The notes beneath the pieces are model-generated. The model ran no database searches. It saw only the letters and a list, made by a program, of their open reading frames with translations, and had not been told where the DNA came from. From the NCBI GenBank assembly GCA_039720395.1, contig CM077833.1, positions 11,779,133 to 11,843,132 of the forward strand: DNA of 64,000 nucleotides. Reading direction: 5' to 3'. This DNA comes from Liquidambar formosana. Lineage: Eukaryota; Streptophyta; Magnoliopsida; Saxifragales; Altingiaceae. Below are positions 25,280 through 36,914 of this stretch, in pieces (within the stretch, counting starts at the first letter, position 1; each line of letters starts with the position of its first letter). A program made the position numbers and the translations under genes.

Positions 25280-26927
25280 TGTTGGTTATGGAACAAGAGG
25301 GAAAATACAAAGGCGGAACATAAAAATTTTTCCTACGTTTCCCAATCCCATGAATCTGAGTATGCATAACAAAAAATCAAACCCTAACTACGAAGAGGGT
25401 TAGAACACTTACAGAATTTTTGTCTTCTCCTTTTTGCTCCAAGCTTTGATTCCGGACAGTGGTGAATGAGCAGCCCAAGTGTGCTGCCTCCAACGGTATC
25501 CACACCTAGCTAGAGCTTCAAGTCCTTTCCTCCTTTTCCTTGTTGTTGCTAGTGTAGGAGAAGAGAGGAGAGAGAGAGAGGGAGGCTGGAAATTCTGGCC
25601 AGCCCTTGGGGAGTCCAACTTATGATGATGTCACACATTATAGTGTGACTTAAATAGTTTACACTAAAGGGGCCGGCCCTAGGGGGGAAACCCTTTTAGG
25701 GTTTTGTGCAATTTCCCTAAATTGCACAATGACCCCTATTGTTTATATCAAATACAAACATGGCCTCAAAGAACTATTCTTTATGCACTCATACCCTTTC
25801 TCTCATAGACTTTAAAGCTCATCTTGCATGATCAGTGTGTGACCCATTGGGTTCACATCATCAAGTAGTAGGAATAGCACGAGGTGTGCACAATGGAACT
25901 CTTTCCATTTAGGGTCTAATTGGAACTCCTTCCAATTCCCTAATTGATTATAACTCACTTATATCAATTAGGGCTTCTACTAACCATGAGTAACACCTAG
26001 CATATGGCTTATGGTGTGGTCCTTAATGAGGTAATAGTCATTTACAAAGAACCCTTCTGTTATAGTTTATAGGTTACAATTGCATCCTTCCTTCAACACA
26101 ATGTCTCCAATTGAACTAATTGGACATGGAAGTCTGTCAAGTCCCTAGTTCAATTACTTTATACTCATTCATAGATATCAACTCATTGATGAACTCATGA
26201 AACTCTTTTCATATTCATCCTACCATGGCCATGGATTTAATGAGTTATATTATGAATGCTATATGAGACATTCTCTCTCTTTTTCATGAGAGTGATGGAT
26301 CCCTTGTTGATCACTCACATGCCTTCATACACATAGCAATAGGGCCAATGAACACCTTTGCAAACTCCTGAATAGGATTTGCACTTAGTGTTATCAAACT
26401 TCTAAAGCTACATGCATAAGACAACTATGGTGTCTCAGGTCTAAGGATTACTTGTACCACTATAATAATGAGAAACTGATTGACAGGCAGGATAAAACTC
26501 CATTCAGTTTATCTCATATCTTTGGTCACATTCAGTGTACCTATTCTCGTAATAGGCACCCACTTGTTGGTTGTAGTGTCTCCACACAAATAGCTTGAGA
26601 CTAGCTATCCTCCTATAGAGTCAACCTAACAAGTGCTAGTCCTATGGTTCATTATTGTCCATCATAGTGAACCTTCAACTAGGAATGCTTTAGGAGTTTA
26701 TTACAGAGATATATCTACAGTCTCAAATTAGAACTCTTTGTAATTCCATATTCTCAACTCTACTCCATGGACATATTATGTAAATATAAATTATGCATAT
26801 AAACATAATAGAATAAGCCCTTTTATTAAATCAGTAATAAATGTGACATACATAAATGAAATCAAATGATTGTTCCTAATCCCTAAACAATCATCTCTAT
26901 GATTGGCTCTAGGGCATAATCCTAACA
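25280..26927 (-). mobile_element. Copia-1 5' LTR
   Basis: A 1648-bp LTR, identified as 5' by the adjacent primer site. It matches 17277-18928 throughout. Differences cluster in the first 120 plus-strand bases and near 25610-25670. Confidence 0.92.
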
Positions 26928-28174
26928 CAACTTGCGGTTGAACCCACAGAAATGCGCCTTTGGTGTTACTGCGGGCAAGTTATTAGGGTTCATGATTACT
27001 CAGAGAGGAATTGAGGTTGATCCGGGAAAAATCAAGGCCATTGTAGAAATGGAGCCGCCTAGCACAGAAAAGCAGATTCGAGGATTTCTGGGGAAAATTC
27101 AGTATATAAGCAGGTTCATTGCTAACTTAACCATGGTGTGCGAGCCGATTTTCAAGTTGCTTAAGAAGGGTGTGCTGAAGGTATGGAATGAAGAATGTCA
27201 AGAAGCTTTTGAGACTATTAAAAGGTATTTAAGTAATCCACCAATTCTAGTTCCCTCGCGACGAGGTGAGCCGTTATTGTTATATTTGACGGTCACTGAA
27301 ACCGCGACGGGAGCTATGCTAGCTCAGTACCTCGAGGGGTCGAAAAGGAGAATGCCATTTACTACCTAAGCAGAAGATGACGGACTACGAGGTGAAGTAT
27401 AATGCCATAGAGAAGCCTTGTGTGGCTTTGGTGTGGGCAACTCAGAAACTCCGTCACTACATGATGTCGTATGAGGTTCTCCTGATAAGTCGTATGGATC
27501 CACTGAAGTACTTGATAGAAAGGCCGGTTTTATCCTACAGAACTGCTCGTTGGTCGATTCTTCTCAATGAATTCGACATTAAAGTATGTAACGCAGAAGT
27601 CAGTGAAAGGAAGTGTCATTGCAGATTACTTGGCTAGCTGCCCTGTGGCGTCATCAGAACAATTCAATGATCAATTCCCCGATGAGGATGTCCTGGAAAT
27701 TGGAAAGAAGAATTGGAAAGTATACTTCGATGGAGCTGCAAACAAAAGAGGGTATGGGATAGGAGTTCTACTGGTCTCACCTGAAGAAGCATTCACACCT
27801 TTGGCGGTTAAGTTAGGGTTTGAAGCAACCAACAACATTGCCAAGTATGAAGCCTGTCCTTGCGTTGGAAGCTACACTAGAATTGGGGATTAAAGAGGTT
27901 AGAGGTTTTCGGAGATTCAGCATTGATTATTTGCCAGATAAAAGGGGAGTGGAAGACTCGTGATGAGAAGCTGCTACCGTATCATGCCTACTTAGAAGCC
28001 TTGACTAAGGAATTCGTGGAAATAGAGTTTAATTACTTGTCGAGAAATAAGAACCAATTTGCTGATGCTTTGGCAACTCTAGCTTCTATGGTGGAAATCC
28101 TGGATGGTGGGAATGTAAACCGTTGGTAATAGAATGTAGAGAAAAACCTGTGTCCTGCTGCTCTATTCGAGAAA
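26928..28174 (+). pseudogene. Gypsy-1 pol continued: RT end, RNase H and second RNase H
   Basis: After the CAACT duplication the RT frame resumes (NPQKCAFGVTAGKLLGFMIT) with the connection domain. RNase H follows (LLLYLTVTETATGAMLAQYL), with a frameshift near 27355. The chain continues YEVKYNAIEKPCVALVWATQ. After another shift near 27580 an additional archaeal-type RNase H begins (KVYFDGAANKRGYGIGVLLV at about 27720, then LGFEATNNIAKYEA), broken again near 27855-27930. A second RNase H is a known mark of the Tat lineage. At least three frameshifts make it dead. The sequence runs into the gap before integrase. Confidence 0.88.
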
Positions 28175-28274
28175 NNNNNNNNNNNNNNNNNNNNNNNNNN
28201 NNNNNNNNNNNNNNNNNNNNNNNNNNNNNNNNNNNNNNNNNNNNNNNNNNNNNNNNNNNNNNNNNNNNNNNNNN
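28175..28274. other. Assembly gap (100 N)
   Basis: Exactly 100 undetermined bases, the conventional size for a gap of unknown length. Left of it is gypsy pol and right of it is the leader of a copia element. The gap must hide at least a copia 5' LTR (about 1.7 kb) with its primer site, and probably the rest of gypsy pol and antisense cargo. Confidence 1.
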
Positions 28275-30660
28275 AAGAACACAGCAGGCTGTTTTTCTGC
28301 AGAAAGTCATCAATGGAGTTTTGTTCATATCTTGAGCTAGGGAACTCCAAATTGCATGAAACCAATTTTATTAGTTTCCTAAGACATGTAGGATGCTAGG
28401 AAAAATAATTTGGTAGCCTGAATTAATCATCTTGCTGGGTTTTAAATCAATTTGTGATCAGGGACAGTATGCTGTCAAATTCTGGACAGCCTACTGTTCT
28501 TGAATTGTTTAGAACAATTGGGGATGATTTGATCATCCAAACCACTTCAATTAGCTTAGTAATTCATGTAGGGACATGATACAAAAGCTGGTTTTGTTGG
28601 TGGAGTCGAATTGATTAAGTTTTAGAAACTTTTGTGACCTTGGAGGTCCTCCAATGGTGGTGCCAGTACTGGGTTCTTGAAACCCTAATGTTCTTTGAAG
28701 AAGACAGCCCTCTTGGCCACTCCACACGTGTCCATGGGCTTGGCCCACACCCTGGCTTGAGTCCCCCTTTGCTGGCCATGGCCTCCCATGGCCTGGCCAA
28801 GCCATGGCAGCCTTGCTTTGCCATGGCAGCCCACTATAGGTGGCGGCAGCCTTAGGGTTTCTTAAGAAACCCTAATTCCCATTAATGATGAAACCCTAAT
28901 TCATTAATTGCATTAATTAAAAACCCTAATTTGGCTATTAATTACCTTAATTAAAGTGTTTAATGATTGGTCATTAATTGACCAATCATGGTTATTAATC
29001 ATTAGGGTATAATTAAGTGCATTTATGATGTCTAGGGTTTAGGGTTTAGGAAACCCTAATTCGTATTAATTAAACCCTAACTCTATTAATGCATTAATTA
29101 ATAACTAAACCTAGTAATTAATGTGTCTAACCTAGGGTTAAATGATTGGTCATTAATGACCAATCATGATCATTAATGGTTTAGTAATTAATCATTGGCA
29201 TTTAATAGGTTTAAGGTTTAGGGTTTTAGAAACCCTAATTAGTGCATATTAATTAAGAGTAATTAATATCCTAGGTGGCATTAATTAAACCCTAATCCTA
29301 ATCATTAATACCGTATAAACCTAGGGTTTAAATGATTGGCCATTAATTGACCAATCATAAGGCATTTAATGCATTAGGGTTACACTTAGGGTTTAGAGTT
29401 AATGCATTTAGGGTTTAGGGTTTTAGGAAACCCTAATGCACTAATTAATTAATAAAATGATTTTATTTAATTCCGAAATTGATTATTTAATTAATGGTGA
29501 TTAATTTTATAATGTTTTAAATCGTTTAAAACACAATTTAGGAATAAATAAAAATCTGGAAATTTTAATTAAATAAAATTGTTTTGTTTAATTAAAGAAA
29601 CCCTAATATTTGATATTAGCGTTCAATTAGGGGACTTTAAATGTTTCAATTGATTTGATTAATTGAAATTAAATGTCTTAATTGTTAAGACTTAATTAAT
29701 TCTGGGGATTATGCATATCCTAATAAGATTAGGACACATTAATGAGATTAATGAAAACCAATCAATAGAGTTACCATGAATGCCCATATGTTTATTGCTT
29801 ACAGTTATTTCCTTTATTATGCAATATGATTGTATGGTTATGGATGGATGATGATTATGGACTATACCCTTAAACCAATTGTGATTGGCCGTCTTATGAA
29901 TGGGTTGTATTAATTTTCAAGAGTTGTTAATTTTGGTGATGTATTATTTATTTGGGGCTTGCATGCCACCTTCTTCTCTCTCTCTATCATTCTCTTATGT
30001 ACCCCACATTCCCCTTATGTATCCCTTTCTTTAAAATTATGTAAATGTTATGTAATCGAGAGCGCACTAAGGAGCATGGTGGACATAAAGGAGCATGGTG
30101 GAGCCCAACAAGCCTATGGTGGAGACCATGAAGCTAATGGAGGAGATTGAAGGACTTGAAAGCTTGGAGAAGATTTTCAAGAGTGCATGCTATGTTTCGA
30201 ATGAATGTTTTACGATCACCTACACCCACCTTAGACCTTGGATTCAATTCATTGGCTTGGATTGAATCCTCTTAAAGTCCATAATCATCATAGTGGGAGC
30301 TTTTAATGAGATTAATAGAGATAGCTCCAAATCCAAAGATCGTTATATGTCACCTTATAGGGACTAATATCGATAAGTGGATTACATATATATAATGTTG
30401 TTATATATTTCTGATTTAAATGCATGAGATGTATGTTAGATTAGTTAATTTGATGAGACCCTTAAAACCCCTCTATTTTAATATTAAGTTGGAAATGGAG
30501 AATACATTAGGGAATGGATTCTTCATTACCTTCCATCATTATAGGATCATCTAACGTCCCTTTAATGTGGGTACCTGGCTACAGACATGTAGGAGCTACC
30601 CATATTAAAGACATTACTTGAAACTATCACATATATAGATATCATGGGGTGCCTAAGCTG
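28275..30660 (+). other. Copia-2 leader (non-coding)
   Basis: Homologous to the Copia-1 leader in opposite orientation. It contains many AAACCCTAA-type and AATTAAT motifs (28855-29440) and an approximately 180-bp repeat with CCAAT palindromes. No gene is seen; short frames near 28634 and 29959 are not conserved between the two elements. Confidence 0.7.
28963..29358 (+). repeat. About 180-bp repeat carrying inverted CCAAT palindromes
   Basis: Three copies of a palindrome with arms ATGATTGGTCA and TGACCAATCAT and a 4-5 nt loop lie at 28963-28989, 29142-29167 and 29332-29358, with spacings of 179 and 190 bases. The first two are perfect and the third has one mismatch. The DNA between them is repetitive (AAACCCTAAT, TTAATTA). 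Confidence 0.85.
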
Positions 30661-30661
30661 G

Positions 30662-30879
30662 TATATACCAAGAAACTAACATGTGAGGTATATATTTGGT
30701 GAAACATACCTGTGTGAATGATGGGCTTAACTTAACTAGGGAAGTATTCCAAGAAACTAACATGTGAGGAATATGTACCCTAGAGGCAAAATGATTGGAA
30801 CTTGCTTATGAAGCAATAGACAAAGAGTTGTCTTCTTACTGTGGGTTAGAAGTCAAGAAACTAACATGTGAGGCTTCTA
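30662..30879 (+). repeat. Three hairpins with a shared 17-nt loop (Copia-2 leader)
   Basis: AAGAAACTAACATGTGA occurs at 30670-30686, 30751-30767 and 30855-30871. The arms differ each time but stay complementary: TATATACC/GGTATATA, TATTCC/GGAATA and TAGAAGTC/GGCTTCTA (one G-U). The set ends about 170 bases before the gag methionine. Confidence 0.9.
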
Positions 30880-31051
30880 GGTCATAGTGGGACCCCAATC
30901 CCCATTAGGAATAAGATTCCCGAATTCCATTAGAGGGTGTATGGAATTTGATAAAATAGTGGGAGGTACCATATGATTAAAGACCCGATCATTATGGATT
31001 AAAAATGAAATCTAATTCTCTATTTTAATTTTTATATGTAGTTCATTAGAA

Positions 31052-31600
31052 ATGGCTCACCTCAACCCACTATCCAAAATATTGGACACCAACCGTTTGA
31101 CTGGACCAAATTGTCTTGATTGGCTTAGGAATCTAAAAATTGTTTTGGATTCCAAGAATCTTACCTATGCACTTCATAATCCACTTCCCATTGCTCCTGC
31201 TGAGGCTACAACTCAGCAAGAGAAAGACGCTTACCAGAAGCGCATGGACGACGATCTCATGGCAAGGTGCTATATGATGGTATTTATGAGTCTCGAGCTT
31301 AAGAAGCAACACGAGTCCATGGGAAGTGCTTACGAGATTTTTATCAACATACAAGAGTTGTATGGGAAAGAATTCTTGCTTGAATTTAATGAAGCTGCTA
31401 CTTCCAAGTCTAAGCTCAAGCCTAAGGGCAAGGGTATAGGCAAGGGTAAGAGTACCCGGAGGAAGAAGAAAGGTAACAACAAAGCCAAAGGAACCTGTTT
31501 TCACTGCGGCAAGGATGGGCATTGGAAACGTAACTGCCGGGAGTATTTGGATACTCTAAAGAACCAACCTTTGGAAGGTATGGATCATGCTCTAAACTAA
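31052..31600 (+). pseudogene. gag: Copia-2 gag, internally deleted
   Basis: An open frame of 182 codons. The N-terminus (ILDTNRLTGPNCLDWLRNLK) is the typical start of plant copia gag. It runs through ARCYMMVFMSLELKKQHESM to IQELYGK at about residue 110. It then jumps to a basic, low-complexity stretch (KSKLKPKGKGIGKGKS) and a CCHC zinc knuckle (CFHCGKDGHWKRNC, about 31497-31538). Relatives have roughly 100 further residues between IQELYG and the basic region, so an in-frame deletion removed the capsid C-terminal half. The knuckle would still bind RNA. The frame then stops instead of continuing into protease. The methionine at 31052 has no upstream in-frame alternative. Confidence 0.85.
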
Positions 31601-32025
31601 ATGTTAGTTTTGCTTCCACTTGGGTACTTAATTCTGATGTGAATTTTGAATTCCATGCAGAATCTAGTGGGAAGCAGAAGGCAGAGTAAAAGCGGATCAA
31701 CCCTACAAGTGGGGAATGGAGCAAACGTTGCTGCATTAGCTGTGGGGCTTGTTGCTTGACTCTACCTAATGGAGTAGTTTAGAAATAATAGTTAGCTATC
31801 TTTACATTCCAGAAGTTATTAGAAACATTAATTTTATTTCAGTTTTATCTAAACGAGGTTTTAGTTTGATTTAATAAATGTTTTCTATTAAATGAAGAGT
31901 TCATTACTTCTGGAGTTTATATAGATGGCCTTTATTTTCTAAACTTTATTGCAAATATGAATTGCAATGGAGCATGATAGTTCTAAATTGAATGCTAATA
32001 AACCTAAGAGAACAAGATATACATA

Positions 32026-33660
32026 ATGATGTATGTAGAAGTTTCTCTTACTTTACAACCTTTACCAATGATTCATTCTAGGTTTGGGTGTGTATACTTA
32101 ATGAAGTACAAGTCTGAAATATTTGAAAGGTTCAAAGAATTCAGATATGAAGTAGAGAAACAAACCGGTAAAAGTATTAAAGCTCTTCGATTGGATCAAG
32201 GAGGCAAATATTTAACCGGTCAATTTTCAGATCAACTTGTTCAAACAGGCATTCAATCACAATGGACACCTCTTGGAACACCATAACTAAATGGTGTGTC
32301 AGAAAGGAGGAAGAGGACCTTATTGGATATGGTCCGATCCATGATAAGTTACAACGACCTAATATTATCCTTGTTAGGATGTGTCCAAGAATTGCCACGT
32401 ACCTGTGAAACAGAGTTCAAACCAAGGCTGTCCCTTAAGACCCATATGAGATATGAAAAGGGAAGCACGAAACCTTAAGCATGTTAAGGTATGGGGTTGC
32501 ACTACATATGTAGAGACGTATAATGCAACAAAATTGGAAATCAAGATAACTTAAATGTAGGTTTGTGTATTATCCTAAAAGGAGTTTAGGATATCATATC
32601 TATCATCCTGATGAACAAAAGTGTTTGTTAGTAAGTTTTCAATCTTTCTTGAAAAAGAGTTTATTCAAGAAGGAGATAACAACAGGAAAATAGAACTCAA
32701 AGAGTTGTCTAATGAGACACAAACCAATATTGATGCAACCCCTGTCCCTGTTGAGACAGAACCCATTATTGTACCATGATTGTACAAAGGGTTAGTGGGA
32801 GTGCGATCACATTTATGGTCCTATAAGTGAATGACGTTCTACTTATTAGGGAATAATGTAGAGACGTTGTCAAAAGTGAAAAAAATTGGTTTTTCACAGA
32901 GTTTCTCCATAAAAGATTTGGAAGAAGCATCCTATATTCTAGGAATAGAGGTCTATAGAGATAGATCTTAAAGGATGCTAAGTCTCTCCCAATCGATGTA
33001 CGTAGACAAGATTTTGAATGGGTTCAAAATGCATGATTTCAAGAGAAGTCTAATTCCTGTCAGACATGAAATCAAGTTGTCTAAAAGCATATGCTATTCT
33101 ATGTACATGACCAGATATCAGTTTTGCTGTAAATGTTATGAGCAGATATCAGGTAGACCCAGATAAGGTATACTGGGAAGAAGTCAAAGCTATCCTTAAG
33201 TACTTGGGAAGAACTAAGGACCCATGCTTTGTCTATGGAGAAAGAAACTTAGAAATGGTTGGTATAACGGATTCAGATTTTCAATCTGACGATGATGATA
33301 GGAGATCAACATCGAGGTATGTTCTCACCTTAAATGGTGGAGCTGTAAATTTGAGCTCATTGCTGCATGTTTAGATGAGTAAGTTCATTGCAGAACTAGG
33401 AGTGGTTCCTAACATTGAGAAGCCTTTACTATTGTTTTTGTGACAACAATAAGGCTAGTGCTCAAGACAAGGATCCACGGTCTCATCAAAAGTCCAAACT
33501 TTAAGCGGCGATTCCAAGTGATTAGAGAGATCATTGGAAGAGATGACATATACATATAAAAGTTTAAAAGAACGGAGAATAAAGAAGACCCCTTTACTAA
33601 AGCTATGACCCAAGTGTGTTGGATCACCACCGACAGGATATAAGTATGAGATACATGGTG
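32026..33660 (+). pseudogene. Copia-2 integrase, RT and RNase H remnants
   Basis: From about 32080 the plus strand encodes an integrase core (VYLMKYKSEIFERFKEF, then ALRLDQGGKYLTGQ in place of the usual DRGGEY, and LNGVSERRKRTLLDMVRSMI near 32290-32345). After decayed linker sequence (32640-32800) only the tail of RT is visible. It leads to RNase H-like sequence (SLSQSMYVDKILNGFKMHDF near 32980, then MSRYQVDPDKVYWEEVKAIL near 33140 and DSDFQSDDDDRRSTSRYVLT near 33280). Protease, the RT palm and much of integrase are missing. Several stops and shifts separate the blocks. Confidence 0.82.
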
Positions 33661-33674
33661 GATTGGCTATAGTG

Positions 33675-33686
33675 CAAGTGGGAGAT
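33675..33686 (+). promoter_or_regulatory. Copia-2 polypurine tract
   Basis: CAAGTGGGAGAT ends at the first base of the 3' LTR and is identical to the Copia-1 tract. Confidence 0.8.
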
Positions 33687-35378
33687 TGTTAGGATTATGC
33701 CCTAGAGCCAATCATGGAGATGATTGTTTAGGGATTAGGAACAATCAATTGATTTCATTTATATATGTCACATTTATTATTGATTTAATAAAAGGGCTTA
33801 TTCTATTATGTTTATATGCATCATTTATATTTACATAATATGTCCATGGAGTTAGAGTTGAGAATATGAAATTACAAAGGGTTGTAATTTTGAGACTGTA
33901 AATATATCTCTGTACTAAACTCCTAAATCATTCCTAATTGAAGGTTCACTATGATGGACAGTAATGAACCATAGGACTAGCACTTGTTAGGTTGACTCTA
34001 TAGGAGGATAGCTAGTCTCAAGCTATTTGTGTGGAGACACTACAACCAACAAGTGGGTGCCTATTATAAGAATAGGTACACTGAATGTGACCAAAGATAT
34101 GAGATAAACTGAATGGAGTTTTAACCTGCCTGTCAATCAGTTTCTCATTGTTATAGTGGTACAAGTAATCCTTAGACCTGAGACACCATGGTTACCTTAT
34201 GCATGTAGCTTTAGAAGTTTGATAACACTAAGTGCAGATCCTATTCATGGGTCTGTAAGGGTGTTCATTGGCCCTACTGCTATGTGTGTGAAGGCATGTG
34301 AGTGATCAACAAGGAATCCATCACTCTCAGGAAAAAGAGAGTGAATGTCTCATACAGCATTCATTGAATATAACTCATTAAATCCATGGGCCCATGGTAG
34401 AATGAATATGGAAAGGAGTTTCCATAAGTTCATCATTGAGTTGATATTAATGAATGAGTATAAAGTAATTGAACTAGGGACTTGACAGACTTCCATGTCC
34501 TATTAGTTCAATTGGAGACATTGTGTTGATGGAAGGATGGAATTGTAACCTGTAAACTATAACAGAAGGGTTCTTTGTAAATGACTATTCACCTCATTAA
34601 GGACCACACCATGAGCCATATGCTAGGTGTTACTCATGGTTAGTAGAAGCCCTAATTGATATAAATGAGTTATAATCAATTAGGAAATTGAAAGGAGTTT
34701 CAATTAGACCCTTAATGGAAAGTGTTCCATTGTGCACAACTTGTGCTGTTCCTACTACTTGATGATGTGAACCCAATGGGTCACACACTGATCATGCTAA
34801 GAGAGCTTGATTGTCTATGAGAGAAAGGGTATAAGTGATTAAAGAAAAGTTCTTTAAGGGGCTAATTTGTATTTGATGCAAACTAGTGGGCTAATTGTGT
34901 AATTAAGAGTAATTACACAAATTAGATTAGGGTTTGGAATCCCCCCTTGGCCGGCCCTATTAGTGGGCTATATAATGCCCACTATAAGGGGATGACATCA
35001 TCACAATCACTCCTCCCCAAGGGCTGGCTGAAAATTACAGCTCTCCCTCTCTCTCTCTCTTTCTTCTCCACCTCTAGCAACAACAAGGAAGAAGAAGGAA
35101 AGGACTTCAAGCTCAAGCTAGGTGTGGATACCGTTGGAGGCAGCACACTTGGGCTGCTCATTCACCGCTGTCCGGAGACAAAGCTTGGAGCAAAAAGGAG
35201 AAGACAAAGCTTGGAGCATAAAGGAGAAGACATTAATCAACTGTAAGTAATCCCTACTCTCTTGGTAGTTAGGGTTTATGTTTTTGTATTATGCATAATC
35301 GGATTCATGGGTTTGGGAATCGTAGGAAAATTTTAATTCCGCCCTTTGTAGTTTTCCTCCCTAGTTAGATTCCCAACA
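33687..35378 (+). mobile_element. Copia-2 3' LTR
   Basis: A 1692-bp LTR, from TGTTAGGATTATGCCC to TTCCCAACA. It belongs to a second LTR subtype shared with the solo LTR at 49112-50804 (CCCCCCTTGGCCGGCC near 34940). A TATA box TATATAA lies at 34969-34975. The same block in other copies reads CTATTTAAG or CTATATAAG. Confidence 0.92.
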
Positions 35379-36114
35379 ATGAGCCCCTTCGTTGATGTCC
35401 TTGTTCGGAGACTTTGGAAATCGGGCTATTTCAAAGGATTGTGTATTGAGTTAGCATTGAAAACATAGAGATATTGGGCATGCATTGGTAATTGATTTCA
35501 AAAAGTCTTTCTAAAAGTCTTAAAATATAGGTTTTGATTCATGAAATGAATTATAAATGAATGCCCATAACTTTGTGTATTCAAATTCATTGATTTTGTA
35601 AGGATTGAACATGGTTTTGCCTTTTGGGCATTTTATCGAACACTTGGTGTGTAACTTGTTTTCAAGCATTGAAATGAAAGATTTTGTATACCAAATCCTT
35701 GCCAAGACCATTTGATTTTACACTACAATGCAAACCTATTGATTTTACAAGAATTGAACATGTTCTTGTCTCTTTGGCATTTTATCAAACACTTGGTGGG
35801 CATCTTTTCTCAAGCATTGGGAAACAAGCTTTTTACACATTCAATCCTTGCCAAATCAATGAACTTGGCTTAACAATGATAGAAACAATCAAAAGAAGAT
35901 CATGGGAATGCATTTTATCCAATAGAAATCAAGATTTCAAGATAAACATGTTAAGTTGGGAAGAACTAACCTCATGTTGGGAATGGAGGTATGAGAGATG
36001 CTTCTTGGGTTCAAGCAACACCTTGTCTTGGGATTCATCATAGATTGGTGCCTTGTATGTATTCTTGATCACATAGTATGGATACTTAATGTTGGAATCA
36101 TTGCTAGAAGCCAT
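35379..36114 (-). pseudogene. Antisense PMD gene, 5' fragment (in Gypsy-1)
   Basis: This is the minus-strand 5' end of the gene described at 42592-46916. Exon 1 is 35971-36114 (48 codons, MASSNDSNIKYPYYVIKNTY), with a GT donor after Gln/His-Glu. Intron 1 follows. The first bases of exon 2 (PDFQSLRTRTSTKG) reach the Copia-2 border at 35379-35450. The region around 35820 is intron. Exon 1 is the same length as its partner and differs by few substitutions. Copia-2 and the gap remove the rest. It lies antisense to Gypsy-1 gag-pol, in the 3' region of the element. Having the same gene at the same place in two elements shows it belongs to the retrotransposon, not to the host locus. Confidence 0.8.
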
Positions 36115-36411
36115 TGATAATGGTTGAGCTTGTATGTGAGAAAAATGGGTTTGATAAGAAAGATGATGAATTTGATCTTGCAAATGGATGATTGATGCTT
36201 GCTTTTGTTGTTGAATGACTTGTTCTTGATGCTATTTCATGCACACAACTTGAATTGAAAGTGAAACTTTGAATGAGAATGTGTGTGTGAGTGTTTGGAG
36301 AAGATGGAATGAGTTTCTAGAGAGAGAAACTCTCAATTTTCGAAATTGGGTGTGTGTGTGCATCAAATGAGGGTCAAGGGTTTAAAAACCCTCAAAATGG
36401 GCAGCACTAGC

Positions 36412-36489
36412 CTCGGGTAACCGCCCAGCCTGGGGCGGCAAGCCACCTGGGCTTGGGCGGCAACCCACCTACAGCCAGGTGGTCACCCC
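36412..36489. repeat. 80-bp GC-rich near-palindrome, copy 3 (antisense gene upstream)
   Basis: A diverged copy beginning CTCGGGTAACCGCCCA and ending AGGTGGTCACCCC. It lies about 300 bases upstream of the antisense PMD start codon. It is the counterpart of the copy at 42219-42294. Confidence 0.8.
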
Positions 36490-36914
36490 CCCTTGCTCGC
36501 TCCGTTGAGCTCGTTTGGCTTTTGCACGCCTTTTCGCGCTTTTGAACTTTCTTTGAGATGAAATCTCAAGCTTTTTTTGAGTTGAAAAGTGAGTGAATAT
36601 CTTGACATTGTTTAGCATGAAATGGTTTTGAAATAGATTGCATTGGTGGCCCTTGTGTGGGCATGGCATGCTAGTAGGGTTGAACAACCCTCTCTATGCA
36701 TATGATTTTTGATCATTTGGGATGAATTCCCTCCTATGTCACTATGATTCGTTGTCATTTGGGATAAAGATGCCTTCCCTATATGCATGTGAATGTGTCT
36801 CCTATGTGAGTTGATGTTTGAGTTGAGGCATGAATAGCCGCCATAAGAGATGACTTGGTGAACTTGTTATGTGTTGGTAAGAAGAAGCTTACCTTTGTCT
36901 TGATGACTTAGTGA

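Larger units (their letters stand above)
17277..26927 (-). mobile_element. Copia-1: full-length but decayed Ty1/copia element
   Basis: A complete 9651-bp insertion with terminal TGTTGGG...CCTAACA, flanked by the 5-bp duplication CAACT (17272-17276 and 26928-26932), inside the Gypsy-1 RT. On the minus strand it has its 5' LTR at 25280-26927, a tRNA-iMet primer site at 25266-25278, a leader of about 3.4 kb, pol remnants (18941-21830), a polypurine tract and its 3' LTR at 17277-18928. The coding part is only about 2.9 kb and has no long open frame. The two LTRs differ by scattered substitutions (roughly a few percent by eye), so the insertion is not very recent. Confidence 0.92.
28275..35378 (+). 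mobile_element. Copia-2: Ty1/copia element, 5' end lost in gap
   Basis: A forward copia of the same family as Copia-1, identified by the homologous leader (28275-31051), a gag frame, integrase and RNase H remnants, an identical polypurine tract and the 3' LTR at 33687-35378. It lies in the antisense PMD gene of Gypsy-1: sequence just after 35378 matches the reverse complement of 43326 leftward. Gag has an internal deletion and most of protease and RT is missing, so it needed trans-acting proteins. Confidence 0.88.

Noticed and set aside
28855..29440. Many AAACCCTAA motifs, telomere-like
   Set aside because: They are scattered and interrupted, not a head-to-tail telomeric array, and the same pattern occurs in the Copia-1 leader, so it belongs to the element.
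34947..35246. 99-codon frame across the Copia-2 LTR
   Set aside because: It is disrupted in the other LTR copies and lies in LTR untranslated sequence.
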